This document shows, piece after piece, positions 26,535 to 36,097 of a DNA stretch of 64,000 nt. Below the pieces are notes generated by a model, which saw only the letters and a list, made by a program, of their open reading frames with translations, was not told the origin of the DNA and made no database searches. Made by a program: the position numbers and the translations under genes. Source of the stretch: Thalassolituus maritimus (GTDB lineage: Bacteria; Pseudomonadota; Gammaproteobacteria; Pseudomonadales; Oceanobacteraceae); NCBI GenBank assembly GCA_913019975.1, contig CAJWBH010000001.1, forward strand, positions 310,001 through 374,000, read 5' to 3'. How positions within the stretch are numbered: the stretch's first letter is position 1; every line of letters begins with the position of its first letter.

Positions 26535-27962
26535 TTAAGCGTGTGCCGCAACCGCAGCTTCTTTCTTAGCTTCGCGGGTGGTCATGAACACGTTGAACAG
26601 CATGATCAGCATACCGGTCAGGAAGAATGCACCGCCCAGTACACGAACCACATAACCGCCGTGAGAAGCTTCTACAGATTCAACGAAGGAGTAGGTCAGA
26701 GAACCGTCTTCGTTCACTGCACGCCACATCAGACCCTGCATAATGCCGTTCACCCACATTGCTGCGATGTACAGAACAGTACCGATAGTCGCCAGCCAGA
26801 AGTGAACATTGATCAGGCCGATAGAGTACATCTGACCCGCTTTACGGCCGAACATGATAGGAATCAGGTGGTACAGAGCGCCGATAGACACCATAGCAAC
26901 CCAACCCAGAGCGCCTGAGTGTACGTGGCCGATAGTCCAGTCAGTGTTGTGAGACAGTGCGTTAACAGTCTTGATAGACATCATCGGGCCTTCGAAGGTA
27001 GACATACCGTAGAAAGACAGAGATACAACCAGGAAGCGCAGGATAGGGTCAGTACGCAGTTTGTGCCAAGCACCTGACAGAGTCATCATACCGTTGATCA
27101 TACCGCCCCATGATGGCGCCAGCAGGATCAGAGACATAACCATACCTGAAGTCTGAGCCCAGTCTGGCAGAGCAGAATAGTGCAGGTGGTGAGCACCAGC
27201 CCAAACGTAGATAGAAATCAGTGCCCAGAAGTGAACGATCGACAGACGGTAAGAGTAAACCGGACGACCCGCCTGCTTAGGCACGAAGTAGTACATGATA
27301 CCGAGGAAGCCAGCAGTCAGGAAGAAACCTACCGCATTGTGGCCCCACCACCATTGGATCATGGCGTCTACGGTACCCGCCCATACAGAGTAAGACTTGG
27401 TCAGCGACACAGGCACTGCCAGGTTGTTACCCACATACAGGATAGCGATCATGATCATGAAGGCAGCGAAGAACCAGTTAGCAACGTAGATGTGGCTTTC
27501 TTTACGGATAGCCAGCGTGCCCAGGAAGTTCACTACGTAGGCAACCCAGACCAGAGTCACCAGAATGTCGATTGGCCATTCCAGTTCTGCGTACTCTTTA
27601 GTAGAGGTCAGACCCATCGGCAGAGTGATGGCCGCTGCAACGATCACTGCCTGCCAGCCCCAGAAGGTGAAGCTTGCCAGAGTGTCTGAGAACAGACGGG
27701 TACGACATGTGCGCTGAACAATGTAATAGGAGGTTGCGAACAGAGCGCAGCCGCCGAAGGCGAAAATCACCGCATTGGTGTGAAGAGGACGCAGACGTCC
27801 GAAAGAGAACCAAGGGGTATCGAAGTTCAGTTGAGGCCATGCCAGCTGAGCAGCGATGAGTACACCGACTGCCATGCCAACAACACCCCAGACAACAGTC
27901 ATGATGGCAAACTGTCTTACCACCTTGTAGTTGTATTCTGGATGGTCAAATGCTGTGCTCAT
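26535..27962 (-). CDS. ccoN: cbb3 oxidase catalytic subunit CcoN
   Basis: 475 residues with twelve membrane helices. The heme/copper ligand region [13 protein letters not shown] and HHLHYS, and [14 protein letters not shown] near residue 53, identify the heme-copper oxidase core with the active site for oxygen reduction. First gene of the ccoNOQP operon; a single ccoNOQP copy is visible in the window. Confidence 0.96.
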   Translation of the reverse strand: MSTAFDHPEYNYKVVRQFAIMTVVWGVVGMAVGVLIAAQLAWPQLNFDTPWFSFGRLRPLHTNAVIFAFGGCALFATSYYIVQRTCRTRLFSDTLASFTFWGWQAVIVAAAITLPMGLTSTKEYAELEWPIDILVTLVWVAYVVNFLGTLAIRKESHIYVANWFFAAFMIMIAILYVGNNLAVPVSLTKSYSVWAGTVDAMIQWWWGHNAVGFFLTAGFLGIMYYFVPKQAGRPVYSYRLSIVHFWALISIYVWAGAHHLHYSALPDWAQTSGMVMSLILLAPSWGGMINGMMTLSGAWHKLRTDPILRFLVVSLSFYGMSTFEGPMMSIKTVNALSHNTDWTIGHVHSGALGWVAMVSIGALYHLIPIMFGRKAGQMYSIGLINVHFWLATIGTVLYIAAMWVNGIMQGLMWRAVNEDGSLTYSFVESVEASHGGYVVRVLGGAFFLTGMLIMLFNVFMTTREAKKEAAVAAHA

Positions 27963-28383
27963 GATCAGATTCCATTAAACAGCGAGGGTTAGAGGGTTAA
28001 AAAATCGGCGCAATTATCGTCGCTGGCCTCCCCATTTGCAAATAATCCATGTAAAAAAAGTGCCATAAATACAGCGGCTTAGGGCAGTTTTTACACGAAT
28101 GATAATCAAATGAGAATCAATCGTATTGACGTTTGGTTGAAAATCTGACAGCTCTACGTGCCTCGCCAGGACATATAACCCAGACTCAACCTGCGCATAC
28201 TCCAATTTTACCGCACCTTTGCAGCCCAATTGCAGCCCCTGCATGGTATTACTGTCGTAAACAGGAGTATTGACCCAGCTCAAGCCTTGACGCAGAACGT
28301 CCCAGAGCCAGAATACGCGCAACCAGAACCACAAATAACGAAACTCTTGAGGTGTAAGCTAAAGAGTAGAAGAGGAGCACCAG
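27963..28383. promoter_or_regulatory. ccoN upstream region with Fur-like repeat
   Basis: A 421-bp gap between divergent ccoN and the hydrolase gene. At 28099-28122 it holds TGATAATCAAATGAGAATCA, with repeated GATAAT/GAGAAT and ATCAA units resembling a degenerate Fur box; ATCAA/TTGAT halves of an FNR site occur but I find no TTGAT-N4-ATCAA pair. A 106-codon minus frame here (28014-28334) does not look coding. No other feature is visible. Confidence 0.35.
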
Positions 28384-29034
28384 ATGGCCAGTGAACAGAC
28401 TCAGGAAATACTCGACTCCATTATTGTCGATGGGAAAGAGAGCCAGCCAACACTGATCCTGGCGCACGGCGCAGGTGCAGATTTATCAAGCGAATTCATG
28501 ACTGACATGGCCGGAAAGATCGCCGCGCATGGTGTTCGGGTGATGCGGTTTAACTTCCCGTACATGATTAAGCGCATACAAGACGGCAAGAAACGACCAC
28601 CAGACCGCGCACCAAAACTCATTGATGCTTACGCAGAACTTGTTGAAGAGCTGGATACTCCATGCGTCATTGGCGGTAAAAGCATGGGGGGGCGTATCGC
28701 CAGTATGCTTGCTAACGGAAGTGATGTGCCTACACAGGTGCAAGGCTGCGTCGCACTGGGTTATCCATTCCACCCGCCAGGAAAACCGGACAACCTGAGA
28801 ACAGAACACCTTTTAGCACTCAAAACACCGACGCTCATTGCGCAGGGCACACGCGATGCGATGGGAACAAAAGAAGAAGTATCGGGTTACGGGTTAGATA
28901 AAACACTCGAACTGGTCTGGCTCGAAGACGGAAACCACGACCTGAAACCAAGAAAGGCATCCGGTTATACCCATGATGCCCACCTTCAAGCAACCGCAAA
29001 ACACGTCGCCGACTTTGTAAAACGCTGCCTTTAG
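28384..29034 (+). CDS. Alpha/beta hydrolase of the KANL3/Tex30-like family
   Basis: 216 residues. The nucleophile elbow is GGKSMGGR (Ser near residue 100), the acid lies in AQGTRDAMG and the catalytic His in DGNHDLKP; the oxyanion region LAHGAGADLSSEFM is typical of the family. It is a small cytosolic serine hydrolase with unknown substrate. A good ribosome site (AGAGGAG) precedes ATG. It is divergent from ccoN. Confidence 0.82.
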   Translation: MASEQTQEILDSIIVDGKESQPTLILAHGAGADLSSEFMTDMAGKIAAHGVRVMRFNFPYMIKRIQDGKKRPPDRAPKLIDAYAELVEELDTPCVIGGKSMGGRIASMLANGSDVPTQVQGCVALGYPFHPPGKPDNLRTEHLLALKTPTLIAQGTRDAMGTKEEVSGYGLDKTLELVWLEDGNHDLKPRKASGYTHDAHLQATAKHVADFVKRCL

Positions 29035-29036
29035 GA

Positions 29037-29051
29037 GGGGATCACATCCCC
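29037..29051. terminator. Short GC hairpin after the hydrolase gene
   Basis: GGGGAT/ATCCCC with a 3-nt loop begins 3 bp after the stop codon. No U-run follows; a REP-like element begins 30 bp downstream. Confidence 0.35.
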
Positions 29052-29080
29052 GACCTGTGCGTGAGCCGGTCGGTGTTGGT

Positions 29081-29114
29081 TGTGGGAGCGAATCAGCCGA
29101 AGGCTATTCGCGAA
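29081..29114 (+). repeat. REP-like element, copy 1
   Basis: 34 bp: constant TGTGGGAG, then hairpin arms GCGAAT-C-AGCC / GGCT-ATTCGC, then CGAA. Same layout and same orientation as the three copies at 30520-30653, and similar to Pseudomonas REP sequences. Confidence 0.75.
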
Positions 29115-29135
29115 CGAACCCCATACTTCTGCACA

Positions 29136-29417
29136 TCACGCCGTAAGAATTGTGATCTTCTCCTGCGTTTCCAGAATCGGCTGAATCGACGCAATCACAC
29201 TGGCACGCTCTGGCGACTTAGCCCAGGCCTGCCAGGCTTCAACACTCGTCCAGTTAGTGATGATCATCCGACGGTTCTCTTTCTTCACATCTTTATAGCT
29301 GGCACCTGACACATAGCCCGGCGCTTCGAGAATCGCACGCAAGGTGTTCTTAACCGCAGCTTCATATGTCGTTTCCATATCTGCGGCAATCTCACGCTCG
29401 ATAATCACTTTAATCAT
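29136..29417 (-). CDS. Antibiotic-biosynthesis-monooxygenase-like (ABM) protein
   Basis: 93 residues from ATG 29417. Ferredoxin-like fold of the ABM dimeric alpha-beta barrel group, with APGYVSGASYKD, ITNWTSVEAWQAWAKSPE and a final strand. Such small proteins act on quinones, heme or aldehydes, or have no known activity. The longer open frame to 29639 reads the WYL gene in reverse and is not used. It is divergent from the WYL regulator (about 100 bp). Confidence 0.8.
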   Translation of the reverse strand: MIKVIIEREIAADMETTYEAAVKNTLRAILEAPGYVSGASYKDVKKENRRMIITNWTSVEAWQAWAKSPERASVIASIQPILETQEKITILTA

Positions 29418-29518
29418 TGCAGGGGCTTCCTTCTGATGTTTCTCAATATCAAGTAAGGTATGGGCCGAGGGTGTGTATTGCAACCACGAAAACCCAAAAA
29501 GCGGAACAAAGAACCAAT

Positions 29519-30481
29519 ATGGCCAACAGCGACCTGATTCAGCGACTTCACCGCCTGTTCTCTGAACAGACAACGGGCCTAAACACCATGATGCTCGCCG
29601 CAGAAACCGGCGTTGGCCCGGCCGAGCTACAAAGTGCATTGCAACAACTTAAAAGCGACTACAACGCACCGCTGGAATACGACACCGACAGCCGCACCTA
29701 CCGCTATCGTAAAACCCAGGAGCAAAGCTTCGAACTGCCGGGCCTGCAACTTACCGCGACCGAACTTCGTGGCTTGGCCATCGTCCTTAACATACTTAAT
29801 GACCTGAACCCCGGGCAGGGCAGCGGCGAACTGAACCGCATCCATGAGCAGGTCTCGCGGCTTACAGAAGAGCGCGGTGTTGACCTTAGCGAACTGACAC
29901 AGCGCATCCGCATCCTCAGTGCCCCGCGCCGTCCGGTAAACCAGAACATCTACCAACAAGTCAGTGACGCACTGTTTGCGCGAAAACAACTGCACATCCA
30001 TTACGTTGCCAGTGACCAGAGCCTGAGCGAGCGTAACGTCAGCCCACAAACGCTGGTTTACTACCGAGACCACTGGTACCTCGACGCCTGGTGCCACAAA
30101 CGCCAGCAGCTACGCACTTTTATGCTCAGCCGCATTAACAGCGCTTACCAAACCAGCGAAAGTGCAAAAGAGTTTGAACAGAGCGAACTCAACGACCACT
30201 TCCATAATAGCTATGGCATCTTCTCTGGCGGCGAACAGCACATAGCTGAACTCATCTTTATGCCCGGAGCCGCCCACCTCGTTGCGCAACAGCAATGGCA
30301 CCCCGATGCCAAAGGCCAGTGGAAAGGCGACGAATACCACCTCAGCTTGCCGTACAACGACCAGCGTGAACTACTGAGAGACATGCTCTCTTATGCCCCC
30401 AACGTCATCATCACAGCTCCCGAAGACCTCAAATCAGCGTACCGAAAACGCCTTCAGGAAGCCCTCAACCGTAACCTATAA
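29519..30481 (+). CDS. WYL-domain transcriptional regulator
   Basis: 320 residues from ATG 29519; the preceding 34 codons are non-conserved leader. A winged helix-turn-helix at about 1-60, then a WYL domain (about 140-220) with IHYVASD and YYRDHWYLDAWCH, and a C-terminal WCX-like extension. WYL regulators bind ligands such as nucleic acids and often sit near defence islands, as here. Probably regulates the divergent ABM gene or the island to its right (inference). Confidence 0.85.
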   Translation: MANSDLIQRLHRLFSEQTTGLNTMMLAAETGVGPAELQSALQQLKSDYNAPLEYDTDSRTYRYRKTQEQSFELPGLQLTATELRGLAIVLNILNDLNPGQGSGELNRIHEQVSRLTEERGVDLSELTQRIRILSAPRRPVNQNIYQQVSDALFARKQLHIHYVASDQSLSERNVSPQTLVYYRDHWYLDAWCHKRQQLRTFMLSRINSAYQTSESAKEFEQSELNDHFHNSYGIFSGGEQHIAELIFMPGAAHLVAQQQWHPDAKGQWKGDEYHLSLPYNDQRELLRDMLSYAPNVIITAPEDLKSAYRKRLQEALNRNL

Positions 30482-30519
30482 TCCGGATTACATGGTGGAT
30501 ACTGCATTCTTATATTGAT

Positions 30520-30544
30520 TGTAGGAGGGAAGCTTCTTCCCGAA
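30520..30544 (+). repeat. REP-like element, copy 2
   Basis: 25 bp: TGTAGGAG, hairpin arms GGGAAG / CTTCCC, then CGAA. The shortest of the four copies, 39 bp after the WYL stop. Confidence 0.6.
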
Positions 30545-30564
30545 CCATGTTTGATATCCGATTC

Positions 30565-30604
30565 TGTAGGAGCGCTTCAGCCAGCTTGCCTGGCTATGCG
30601 CGAA
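30565..30604 (+). repeat. REP-like element, copy 3
   Basis: 40 bp: TGTAGGAG, stem AGCCAG / CTGGCT with a 5-nt loop inside a GCG...CGC clamp, then CGAA. Confidence 0.7.
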
Positions 30605-30619
30605 GGTCACTATGCCGAT

Positions 30620-30653
30620 TGTGGGAGTGAATCAGCCGAAGGCTATTCGCGAA
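30620..30653 (+). repeat. REP-like element, copy 4
   Basis: 34 bp, differing from copy 1 at one position (TGTGGGAGT instead of TGTGGGAGC). The three neighbouring copies fill most of the 226-bp gap before the LysM gene. Confidence 0.75.
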
Positions 30654-30707
30654 AATACCCATGTAAGGTATAGTTTGGCCAAACTTATCGAACAAAAGGA
30701 TTTGTAA

Positions 30708-31691
30708 GTGTCCGTAGCGCAGCAACCAATTCAATATCTCGAATACCGGGTAAAACCGGGCGATACACTTTCATTTATCCTTTCTCAGTTTTACGACGTT
30801 GGTTTTGGTTCCAGCGAATATAAACGACGTGCCGCGGGTATCATGGAACTAAACCCTCACATCTCGAACCCTGATCGAATAACCGCTGGAGATTTACTTG
30901 TTCTGGAAGCGTCTACTGGGTCGCAGATGTGTCTTGCTCCTCAAGGGAGCCAGCCAAAACTGTTTAAAGCTCCCGCTCCACAGATTTTAAGTTCAGTCCC
31001 TCGTGACAGTGATTCAGATTTTTATGCTTTGAGCTGGTTGGCAAGTAACGCGAATTACTTGACCCTCCCTGGGAGTGTGGCACTTGGAGGTCAAGGTAAC
31101 TTGCTGAGTGGTGGTAACTTAGGCCTGATCGACAAAGTCAGTGAGCTTTATGCTGACTATAAATCCGGAAAACTTACAAAGAACCAGTATGACTATCAGC
31201 GCAGGCTGACCCTTGATCAGTTTCGCAAAAACATCGGCCCATTTGAGAAATTACTTTACGGCGAGAAAACTCCTCATGAGGTAGTTCGTATCGCCCGAGG
31301 CGGCGGAGTTCCCGCAACTGCGAATATTACAGCGAACACGCAGCAGCTGAAGAAGCTTGCGGCGATGGCGAAACATGGCGGGATCGTACTGACAGGCGTT
31401 GGTGTGGCTGCTTCTTGTGTTCAGATAGCGGATGCGGATAGCAGTAAAAAGAAGAATGAGATATTTATTGAAACTCTTGCAAGCACGACCATCGGTGCCG
31501 CGGGAAGTTATGCTGTAGGTTTGTTTTTGATATCAAATCCAGTGGGGTGGGGGACAGCTATTGTCTTGGCTGCAGGTACAGTTGCAGCGGGTTACTTAGC
31601 TGGGAAAGGCGCAAGAGCAGCTTATGATCTTACAGGGGCAAAGGTAGATTTTGTCTCGGGCACAGGGGTTGGTTCGATATGTCGCAGGTGA
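30708..31691 (+). CDS. LysM protein with hydrophobic C-terminus, effector-like
   Basis: 327 residues, GTG start behind AAAAGGA. No signal peptide. A LysM domain fills about 11-66 (YRVKPGDTLSFILSQFY ... LNPHISNPDRITAGDLLVL). After a linker and a charged helical segment, residues about 225-305 hold two or three hydrophobic, glycine-rich helices (GIVLTGVGVAAS; GAAGSYAVGLFLI; GTAIVLAAGTVAAGYLAGKG). A peptidoglycan-binding head and membrane-inserting tail, with an overlapping membrane-protein gene, looks like a contact-delivered pore-forming toxin with its immunity protein. No secretion genes are visible here, so this is inference. Confidence 0.7.
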   Translation: MSVAQQPIQYLEYRVKPGDTLSFILSQFYDVGFGSSEYKRRAAGIMELNPHISNPDRITAGDLLVLEASTGSQMCLAPQGSQPKLFKAPAPQILSSVPRDSDSDFYALSWLASNANYLTLPGSVALGGQGNLLSGGNLGLIDKVSELYADYKSGKLTKNQYDYQRRLTLDQFRKNIGPFEKLLYGEKTPHEVVRIARGGGVPATANITANTQQLKKLAAMAKHGGIVLTGVGVAASCVQIADADSSKKKNEIFIETLASTTIGAAGSYAVGLFLISNPVGWGTAIVLAAGTVAAGYLAGKGARAAYDLTGAKVDFVSGTGVGSICRR

Positions 31692-32074
31692 TGATGGAGC
31701 AAGCTTTCCTTCTTATGATGTACTCGTTTGCAGCATTCTGGATATGGACAATGATATCGGTCGGCTTCCTGCTAGCTACGCCGAAGGCCTTTCTGGAAAA
31801 ATACTTTTGCCCGCCATATTTTCGCTCGGCAGAAGTCATCATTTTTTCAGCTTTTCCTTCAAACTTGATCCGTAACGTAATGTTTATTCGTTTGATTGCT
31901 TCGCCGTCATCCGGGAAAGTGCGTGGCCTGAGCGAAGCATATCGAGACGTTCCCTCGTGGCTAATAGCCTATGCCAAATTTCTGTACATCAGTCTTATCC
32001 TGGTACTGATCTGGATGTTTGGCATGTTGGCCTTTTGGGGCTGCTATATTGCATACGACCATTGGCTTGCCTGA
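31679..32074 (+). CDS. Small membrane protein, putative immunity partner
   Basis: 131 residues with about three transmembrane helices (about 9-32, 55-72 and 92-127) and a short polar loop. The gene overlaps the LysM gene by 13 bp, so both are made together. An integral membrane protein paired with a hydrophobic toxin-like protein is the usual form of immunity to pore formers. No family recognised. Confidence 0.6.
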   Translation: MSQVMMEQAFLLMMYSFAAFWIWTMISVGFLLATPKAFLEKYFCPPYFRSAEVIIFSAFPSNLIRNVMFIRLIASPSSGKVRGLSEAYRDVPSWLIAYAKFLYISLILVLIWMFGMLAFWGCYIAYDHWLA

Positions 32075-32113
32075 CGACTACATGCAAACCCTGGAAAACA
32101 CGCGTCAATTGTC

Positions 32114-32133
32114 ACTTCCGCGAGCAGGGAAGT
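32114..32133. promoter_or_regulatory. Inverted repeat upstream of mrr
   Basis: ACTTCC and GGAAGT are separated by 8 bp, starting 56 bp before the mrr-like ATG. It could be an operator; a TTGTCA lies just upstream. Weak evidence. Confidence 0.3.
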
Positions 32134-32169
32134 CTGATACCATGACCTCAAAGAAGATGAGGACACGGA

Positions 32170-33096
32170 ATGCCAATCCCAGATTATCAAACCCTGATGC
32201 GCCCTGTGTTAGTTACGCTCGATTCCTGCGGCGATATGTCATTGCGCCAGCTTGTCGACTTGTTGAGTGACCAATACCAGCTCACCGATGAAGAACGCCG
32301 CCGCATGACCCCCAGCAAACGCAGCCCGCTGATGTACAACCGCGTTGCCTGGGCGACCACCTATCTACGAAAAGCAGGCCTCATAGAAAGCCCAACCAGA
32401 GGGATGAACAACATCACCTCTCGCGGAAAACAGGCACTGATCCAGACTGACACACCCATTGATCGTAAATACCTTATGCAGTTTGAGCAGTTTCAAGACT
32501 TCCAATCTGTAAATCGATCCGATGATGCTGGCCCGCAGAACGAACTGAACTCAGTACAAGTGCAACCAGAAGCTCTCGATCCCACCGAGCGCCTGGAAGA
32601 AGCTCACCAGGAACTGCAAGCAACACTAGCCGATGATCTACTCGCACAAGTAAAACGCCAGACACCCGAGTTCTTCGAAAAGCTCGTCGTCGAGCTCATG
32701 CTCGCCATGGGATATGGCGGCTGGAGCGAGAAAGCAGGGCAGGCGACCCAATACACCAACGATGGCGGCGTCGATGGCGTCATCAACGAAGACCCATTAG
32801 GCCTCGATACCATCTACCTGCAAGCCAAACGCTACACCGAGAACTCTGTCGGTCGCCCTGACATACAGGCCTTTGTCGGAGCGTTAGAAATGAAGCGTGC
32901 CAGAAAGGGCGTATTCATCACCACAAGCCGCTTCAGCCGTGATGCCATTGAATACGTCAATATGATCGAAAAGCGGGTAGTGCTGATTGATGGCGTGCAG
33001 CTGGCCGAGTTGATGATCCGCCACAATCTGGGCGTTACCGTTAAAGAAACCTATCAGGTAAAATCGCTGGATTCAGATTACTTTGCTGAAGGCTGA
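32170..33096 (+). CDS. mrr: Mrr-type restriction endonuclease
   Basis: 308 residues. N-terminal Mrr winged-helix (about 1-105) with YNRVAWATTYLRKAGLIE, a linker, then a PD-(D/E)xK nuclease at about 160-290: TNDGGVDGVI supplies the Asp, and TIYLQAKRY the Gln-x-Lys. Mrr cleaves methylated DNA and can be triggered by foreign methylases. It precedes hsdM by 150 bp on the same strand, an arrangement also seen in the E. coli immigration control region (mrr-hsd). Confidence 0.9.
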   Translation: MPIPDYQTLMRPVLVTLDSCGDMSLRQLVDLLSDQYQLTDEERRRMTPSKRSPLMYNRVAWATTYLRKAGLIESPTRGMNNITSRGKQALIQTDTPIDRKYLMQFEQFQDFQSVNRSDDAGPQNELNSVQVQPEALDPTERLEEAHQELQATLADDLLAQVKRQTPEFFEKLVVELMLAMGYGGWSEKAGQATQYTNDGGVDGVINEDPLGLDTIYLQAKRYTENSVGRPDIQAFVGALEMKRARKGVFITTSRFSRDAIEYVNMIEKRVVLIDGVQLAELMIRHNLGVTVKETYQVKSLDSDYFAEG

Positions 33097-33125
33097 TCGC
33101 CGACAGCTGGCGAACGACAAGCCAC

Positions 33126-33178
33126 AGATAAGTAAAACCAGAAAGATGAGCCGATGATAAGCAAAACCAGATAGGTAA
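33126..33178 (+). repeat. Two imperfect direct repeats in the mrr-hsdM gap
   Basis: GATAAGTAAAACCAG and GATAAGCAAAACCAG, each extended to 24 bp, repeat with a 29-bp period (33126-33149 and 33155-33178). They fall in the 148-bp gap that must contain any hsdM promoter. Confidence 0.5.
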
Positions 33179-33244
33179 GTTCGTAACGCTTATCATCCAA
33201 GAACACAGAAAATAGCAAACAGATAACAGAAATCAGGAAACCTA

Positions 33245-34831
33245 ATGACAAGTTCCCAAACCAACTCAAGTCAGCAACGCGCCGCCCTGCAACGCCAGAT
33301 CTGGGCGATTGCCAATGATGTACGAGGCTCAGTGGATGGTTGGGACTTCAAGCAGTACGTACTGGGCACCCTGTTTTATCGCTTTATCAGCGAAAACTTT
33401 GCTGCCTACATTGAGGCCGGTGACGAAAGCATTCACTACGCCGAACTGCCCGACAGCGTCATCACCCCAGAGATCAAAGAAGACGCCATCAAAACCAAGG
33501 GTTACTTCATCTACCCCAGTCAATTGTTTGAAAACGTAGCGAAAAATGCCAACAACAATGAAAGCCTGAACACCGATTTAGCAACGATCTTCAGTGCTAT
33601 CGAAGCCTCAGGTTTTGGTTATCCGTCAGAGCAGGACATCAAAGGCCTGTTCGCTGACTTCGATACCACCAGCAACCGCCTCGGTAATACCGTCAAAGAC
33701 AAAAACCTGCGCTTAGCCGCCGTACTTAAGGGCGTTGCCGGGCTGAACTTCCATGGTGAATCGGGCGGGAAATTTGAAGATAACCACATCGACCTGTTCG
33801 GTGACGCCTACGAGTTTCTGATCTCTAACTACGCCGCGAATGCCGGTAAATCCGGTGGCGAGTTCTTTACTCCGCAGCATGTGTCCAAGCTCATCGCCAT
33901 GCTCGCGGTTCACGGCAAGGACAGCATCAACAAGATATTCGACCCCGCCTGTGGTTCGGGCTCACTGCTCATGCAAGCCAGAAAACACATCGACGTGCAC
34001 AAGATTGAAGAGGGTTACTTCGGCCAGGAGCTGAACCACACCACCTACAACCTGGCGCGTATGAATATGTTTCTGCACAACATTAACTACGACAAATTCA
34101 ATATCCAGCTGGGCAACACGCTGACCGAACCCCACTTCGGTGACGACAAACCCTTCGACGCCATCGTTTCTAACCCGCCGTACTCCGTAAAATGGATTGG
34201 CAGCGACGACCCGACCCTGATCAATGACGACCGCTTTGCCCCCGCCGGTGTGCTAGCGCCCAAATCCAAAGCCGACTTTGCTTTTGTGCTGCACGCGCTC
34301 AGTTACTTGTCGGGCAAGGGCAGGGCGGCGATTGTCTGCTTCCCCGGTATTTTTTATCGTGGCGGTGCTGAGCAGAAAATCCGCAAATATCTGGTCGATA
34401 ACAACAACGTTGAGACGGTCATTTCACTGGCCCCTAATCTGTTCTACGGCACCACCATCGCCGTCAATATTCTTGTGCTGGCGAAAAACAAACCCAACAC
34501 CGATATCCAGTTCATTGACGCAAGTAACCTGTTTAAAAAAGAAACCAACAACAACATCCTCACCGACGACCATATCCAGAAGATCATGGCAGTGTTCGCG
34601 AGCAAAGAGAACATCGACCACTTTGCCCGCTCCGTGCCTGTGGAGGAGGTGGCCGAAAACGACTACAACCTGTCGGTCAGCTCCTATGTGGAAGCCGAAG
34701 ACACCCGCGAGGTGGTGGACATCACACAGCTGAATGCCGAACTGAAAACCACGGTAGCGAAGATCACTCAGCTGCGCAGCGAGATTGATGCGATAGTGGC
34801 GCAAATCGAAGGTGAAGGAACTGAGGCATGA
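33245..34831 (+). CDS. hsdM: Type I DNA methyltransferase subunit HsdM (type IC-like)
   Basis: 528 residues. An N-terminal helical domain ([21 protein letters not shown], start of it) then an N6-adenine methylase core with motif [12 protein letters not shown] (about 232) and motif IV NPPYS (about 310). Length matches the type IC subunits such as EcoR124I. Modifies the host sites and, with HsdS and HsdR, forms the restriction complex. Its stop overlaps hsdS (ATGA). Confidence 0.95.
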   Translation: MTSSQTNSSQQRAALQRQIWAIANDVRGSVDGWDFKQYVLGTLFYRFISENFAAYIEAGDESIHYAELPDSVITPEIKEDAIKTKGYFIYPSQLFENVAKNANNNESLNTDLATIFSAIEASGFGYPSEQDIKGLFADFDTTSNRLGNTVKDKNLRLAAVLKGVAGLNFHGESGGKFEDNHIDLFGDAYEFLISNYAANAGKSGGEFFTPQHVSKLIAMLAVHGKDSINKIFDPACGSGSLLMQARKHIDVHKIEEGYFGQELNHTTYNLARMNMFLHNINYDKFNIQLGNTLTEPHFGDDKPFDAIVSNPPYSVKWIGSDDPTLINDDRFAPAGVLAPKSKADFAFVLHALSYLSGKGRAAIVCFPGIFYRGGAEQKIRKYLVDNNNVETVISLAPNLFYGTTIAVNILVLAKNKPNTDIQFIDASNLFKKETNNNILTDDHIQKIMAVFASKENIDHFARSVPVEEVAENDYNLSVSSYVEAEDTREVVDITQLNAELKTTVAKITQLRSEIDAIVAQIEGEGTEA

Positions 34832-36096
34832 GTCAGCCGGATATGTCAGGGTATATGGAAAAGCTACTGGATGGGGTTGAGGTTGAGTGGAAAGCTTTAG
34901 GAGAAGTGTGCGACTTCAAAAATGGATTCGCGTTTAAGAGTAGCCTGTTTAAAGAAGCTGGCTTACCGATTGTTAGAATTACTAATGTGGATGGAAAAAA
35001 TATTTCCTTAGCCGATGTAAAGTATTTTGATCCGTCGGACTATAAGGAAAATACAGCGTCTTATGAAGTTAGCAAAGGCGATATTTTGATTGCCATGTCT
35101 GGAGCGACGACTGGGAAAATTGGCTTTTACGCTCATGAAAATCCCGCCTACCTGAATCAACGAGTAGGAAAATTTTTACCCAAACCGAAAATTCTCAACA
35201 ATCGATATTTATATCACTATCTTCTTTCGAAAGTTGAGCAGATTTATGTAGTTGCGGGCGGCGGTGCGCAGCCCAATCTTAGTTCAAATGCACTAATGGC
35301 AAAGATTAAAATCCCCATCCCCTGCCCAGACAGCCCTGAAAAATCCCTCGAAATTCAGGCCGAAATCGTCCGTATTCTGGACGCATTTACCGCCATGACC
35401 GCCGAGCTGACCGCCGAGCTTAACCTGCGCAAGCAACAATACAACTACTATCGTGATCAGTTGTTGAGGTTTGAAGAAGGGGAAGTGGGGTGGAAGAATC
35501 TAGAAGATGTTGCTTCATTTAGGCGTGGCTCATTCCCCCAGCCCTATGGAAATAGTGAATGGTATGACGGAGAAGGCTGCATGCCCTTCGTTCAGGTTGC
35601 GGATGTTGCTGATTTTGGCTTTCGGCTTCACCAAAAGACGAAGCAGCAGATTTCAAGGCTTGCACAGCCTAAAAGTGTATTCGTTGAAAAAGATACTGTT
35701 ATTGTTTCGCTACAAGGTACGATTGGGCGTGTTGCCATTACTCAATATGACTGTTACGTGGATAGAACCCTTGCAATATTCACTAATTACAAAGTAGACA
35801 TAAATAAGAAATATTTTGCTCATCAACTAAAAGCCAAATTCGATCTGGAAAAAGAGTTTGCCAGAGGAAGTACGTTGAAAACTATCACAAAGGAGGAGTT
35901 TTCAAAGTTCCAGATACCTATTCCACCTATTGAAGAACAGAATCGCATTGTCTCACTGTTGGATAAGTTCGATGTTTTGACCCATTCAATCAAGGAAGGC
36001 CTCCCCCGCGAAATCGAACTGCGTCAGAAGCAATACGAGTATTACCGCGATCTGCTGCTGAGCTTCCCAAGGCCGAAAGAAGAGGCTGTGGCATGA
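34828..36096 (+). CDS. hsdS: Type I specificity subunit HsdS with two TAEL repeats
   Basis: 422 residues: two target-recognition domains (about 18-170 and 215-375), each followed by a conserved helical spacer. The spacers repeat each other: [14 protein letters not shown] and [14 protein letters not shown]. The central spacer begins TAELTAEL (residues 191-198), the element whose copy number sets the gap in the split recognition sequence of EcoR124-type enzymes. Two copies would predict a 6-bp gap. The recognition domains are visibly more A/T-rich than their flanks, consistent with domain swapping. Confidence 0.95.
   Translation: MSQPDMSGYMEKLLDGVEVEWKALGEVCDFKNGFAFKSSLFKEAGLPIVRITNVDGKNISLADVKYFDPSDYKENTASYEVSKGDILIAMSGATTGKIGFYAHENPAYLNQRVGKFLPKPKILNNRYLYHYLLSKVEQIYVVAGGGAQPNLSSNALMAKIKIPIPCPDSPEKSLEIQAEIVRILDAFTAMTAELTAELNLRKQQYNYYRDQLLRFEEGEVGWKNLEDVASFRRGSFPQPYGNSEWYDGEGCMPFVQVADVADFGFRLHQKTKQQISRLAQPKSVFVEKDTVIVSLQGTIGRVAITQYDCYVDRTLAIFTNYKVDINKKYFAHQLKAKFDLEKEFARGSTLKTITKEEFSKFQIPIPPIEEQNRIVSLLDKFDVLTHSIKEGLPREIELRQKQYEYYRDLLLSFPRPKEEAVA
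35398..35421 (+). repeat. 12-bp tandem encoding TAEL x2 in hsdS
   Basis: ACCGCCGAGCTG followed directly by ACCGCCGAGCTT. The two units differ only in the last base. An in-frame tandem like this can gain or lose a unit by slippage or unequal crossing-over. Confidence 0.9.
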
Positions 36097-36097
36097 T

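Noticed and set aside
28014-28334. 106-codon minus-strand frame in the ccoN upstream region
   Set aside because: Starts with several Trp/Leu codons, overlaps promoter-like repeats, has no ribosome site or recognisable domain, and overlaps the hydrolase upstream region.
30708-31691. Reading the LysM protein as a cell-wall hydrolase
   Set aside because: No catalytic domain follows LysM; the C-terminus is hydrophobic and glycine-rich instead.
33078-33269. 63-codon minus-strand hydrophobic frame between mrr and hsdM
   Set aside because: It overlaps both flanking genes in antisense. The hydrophobic translation arises from A-rich plus-strand spacer; no ribosome site is seen.
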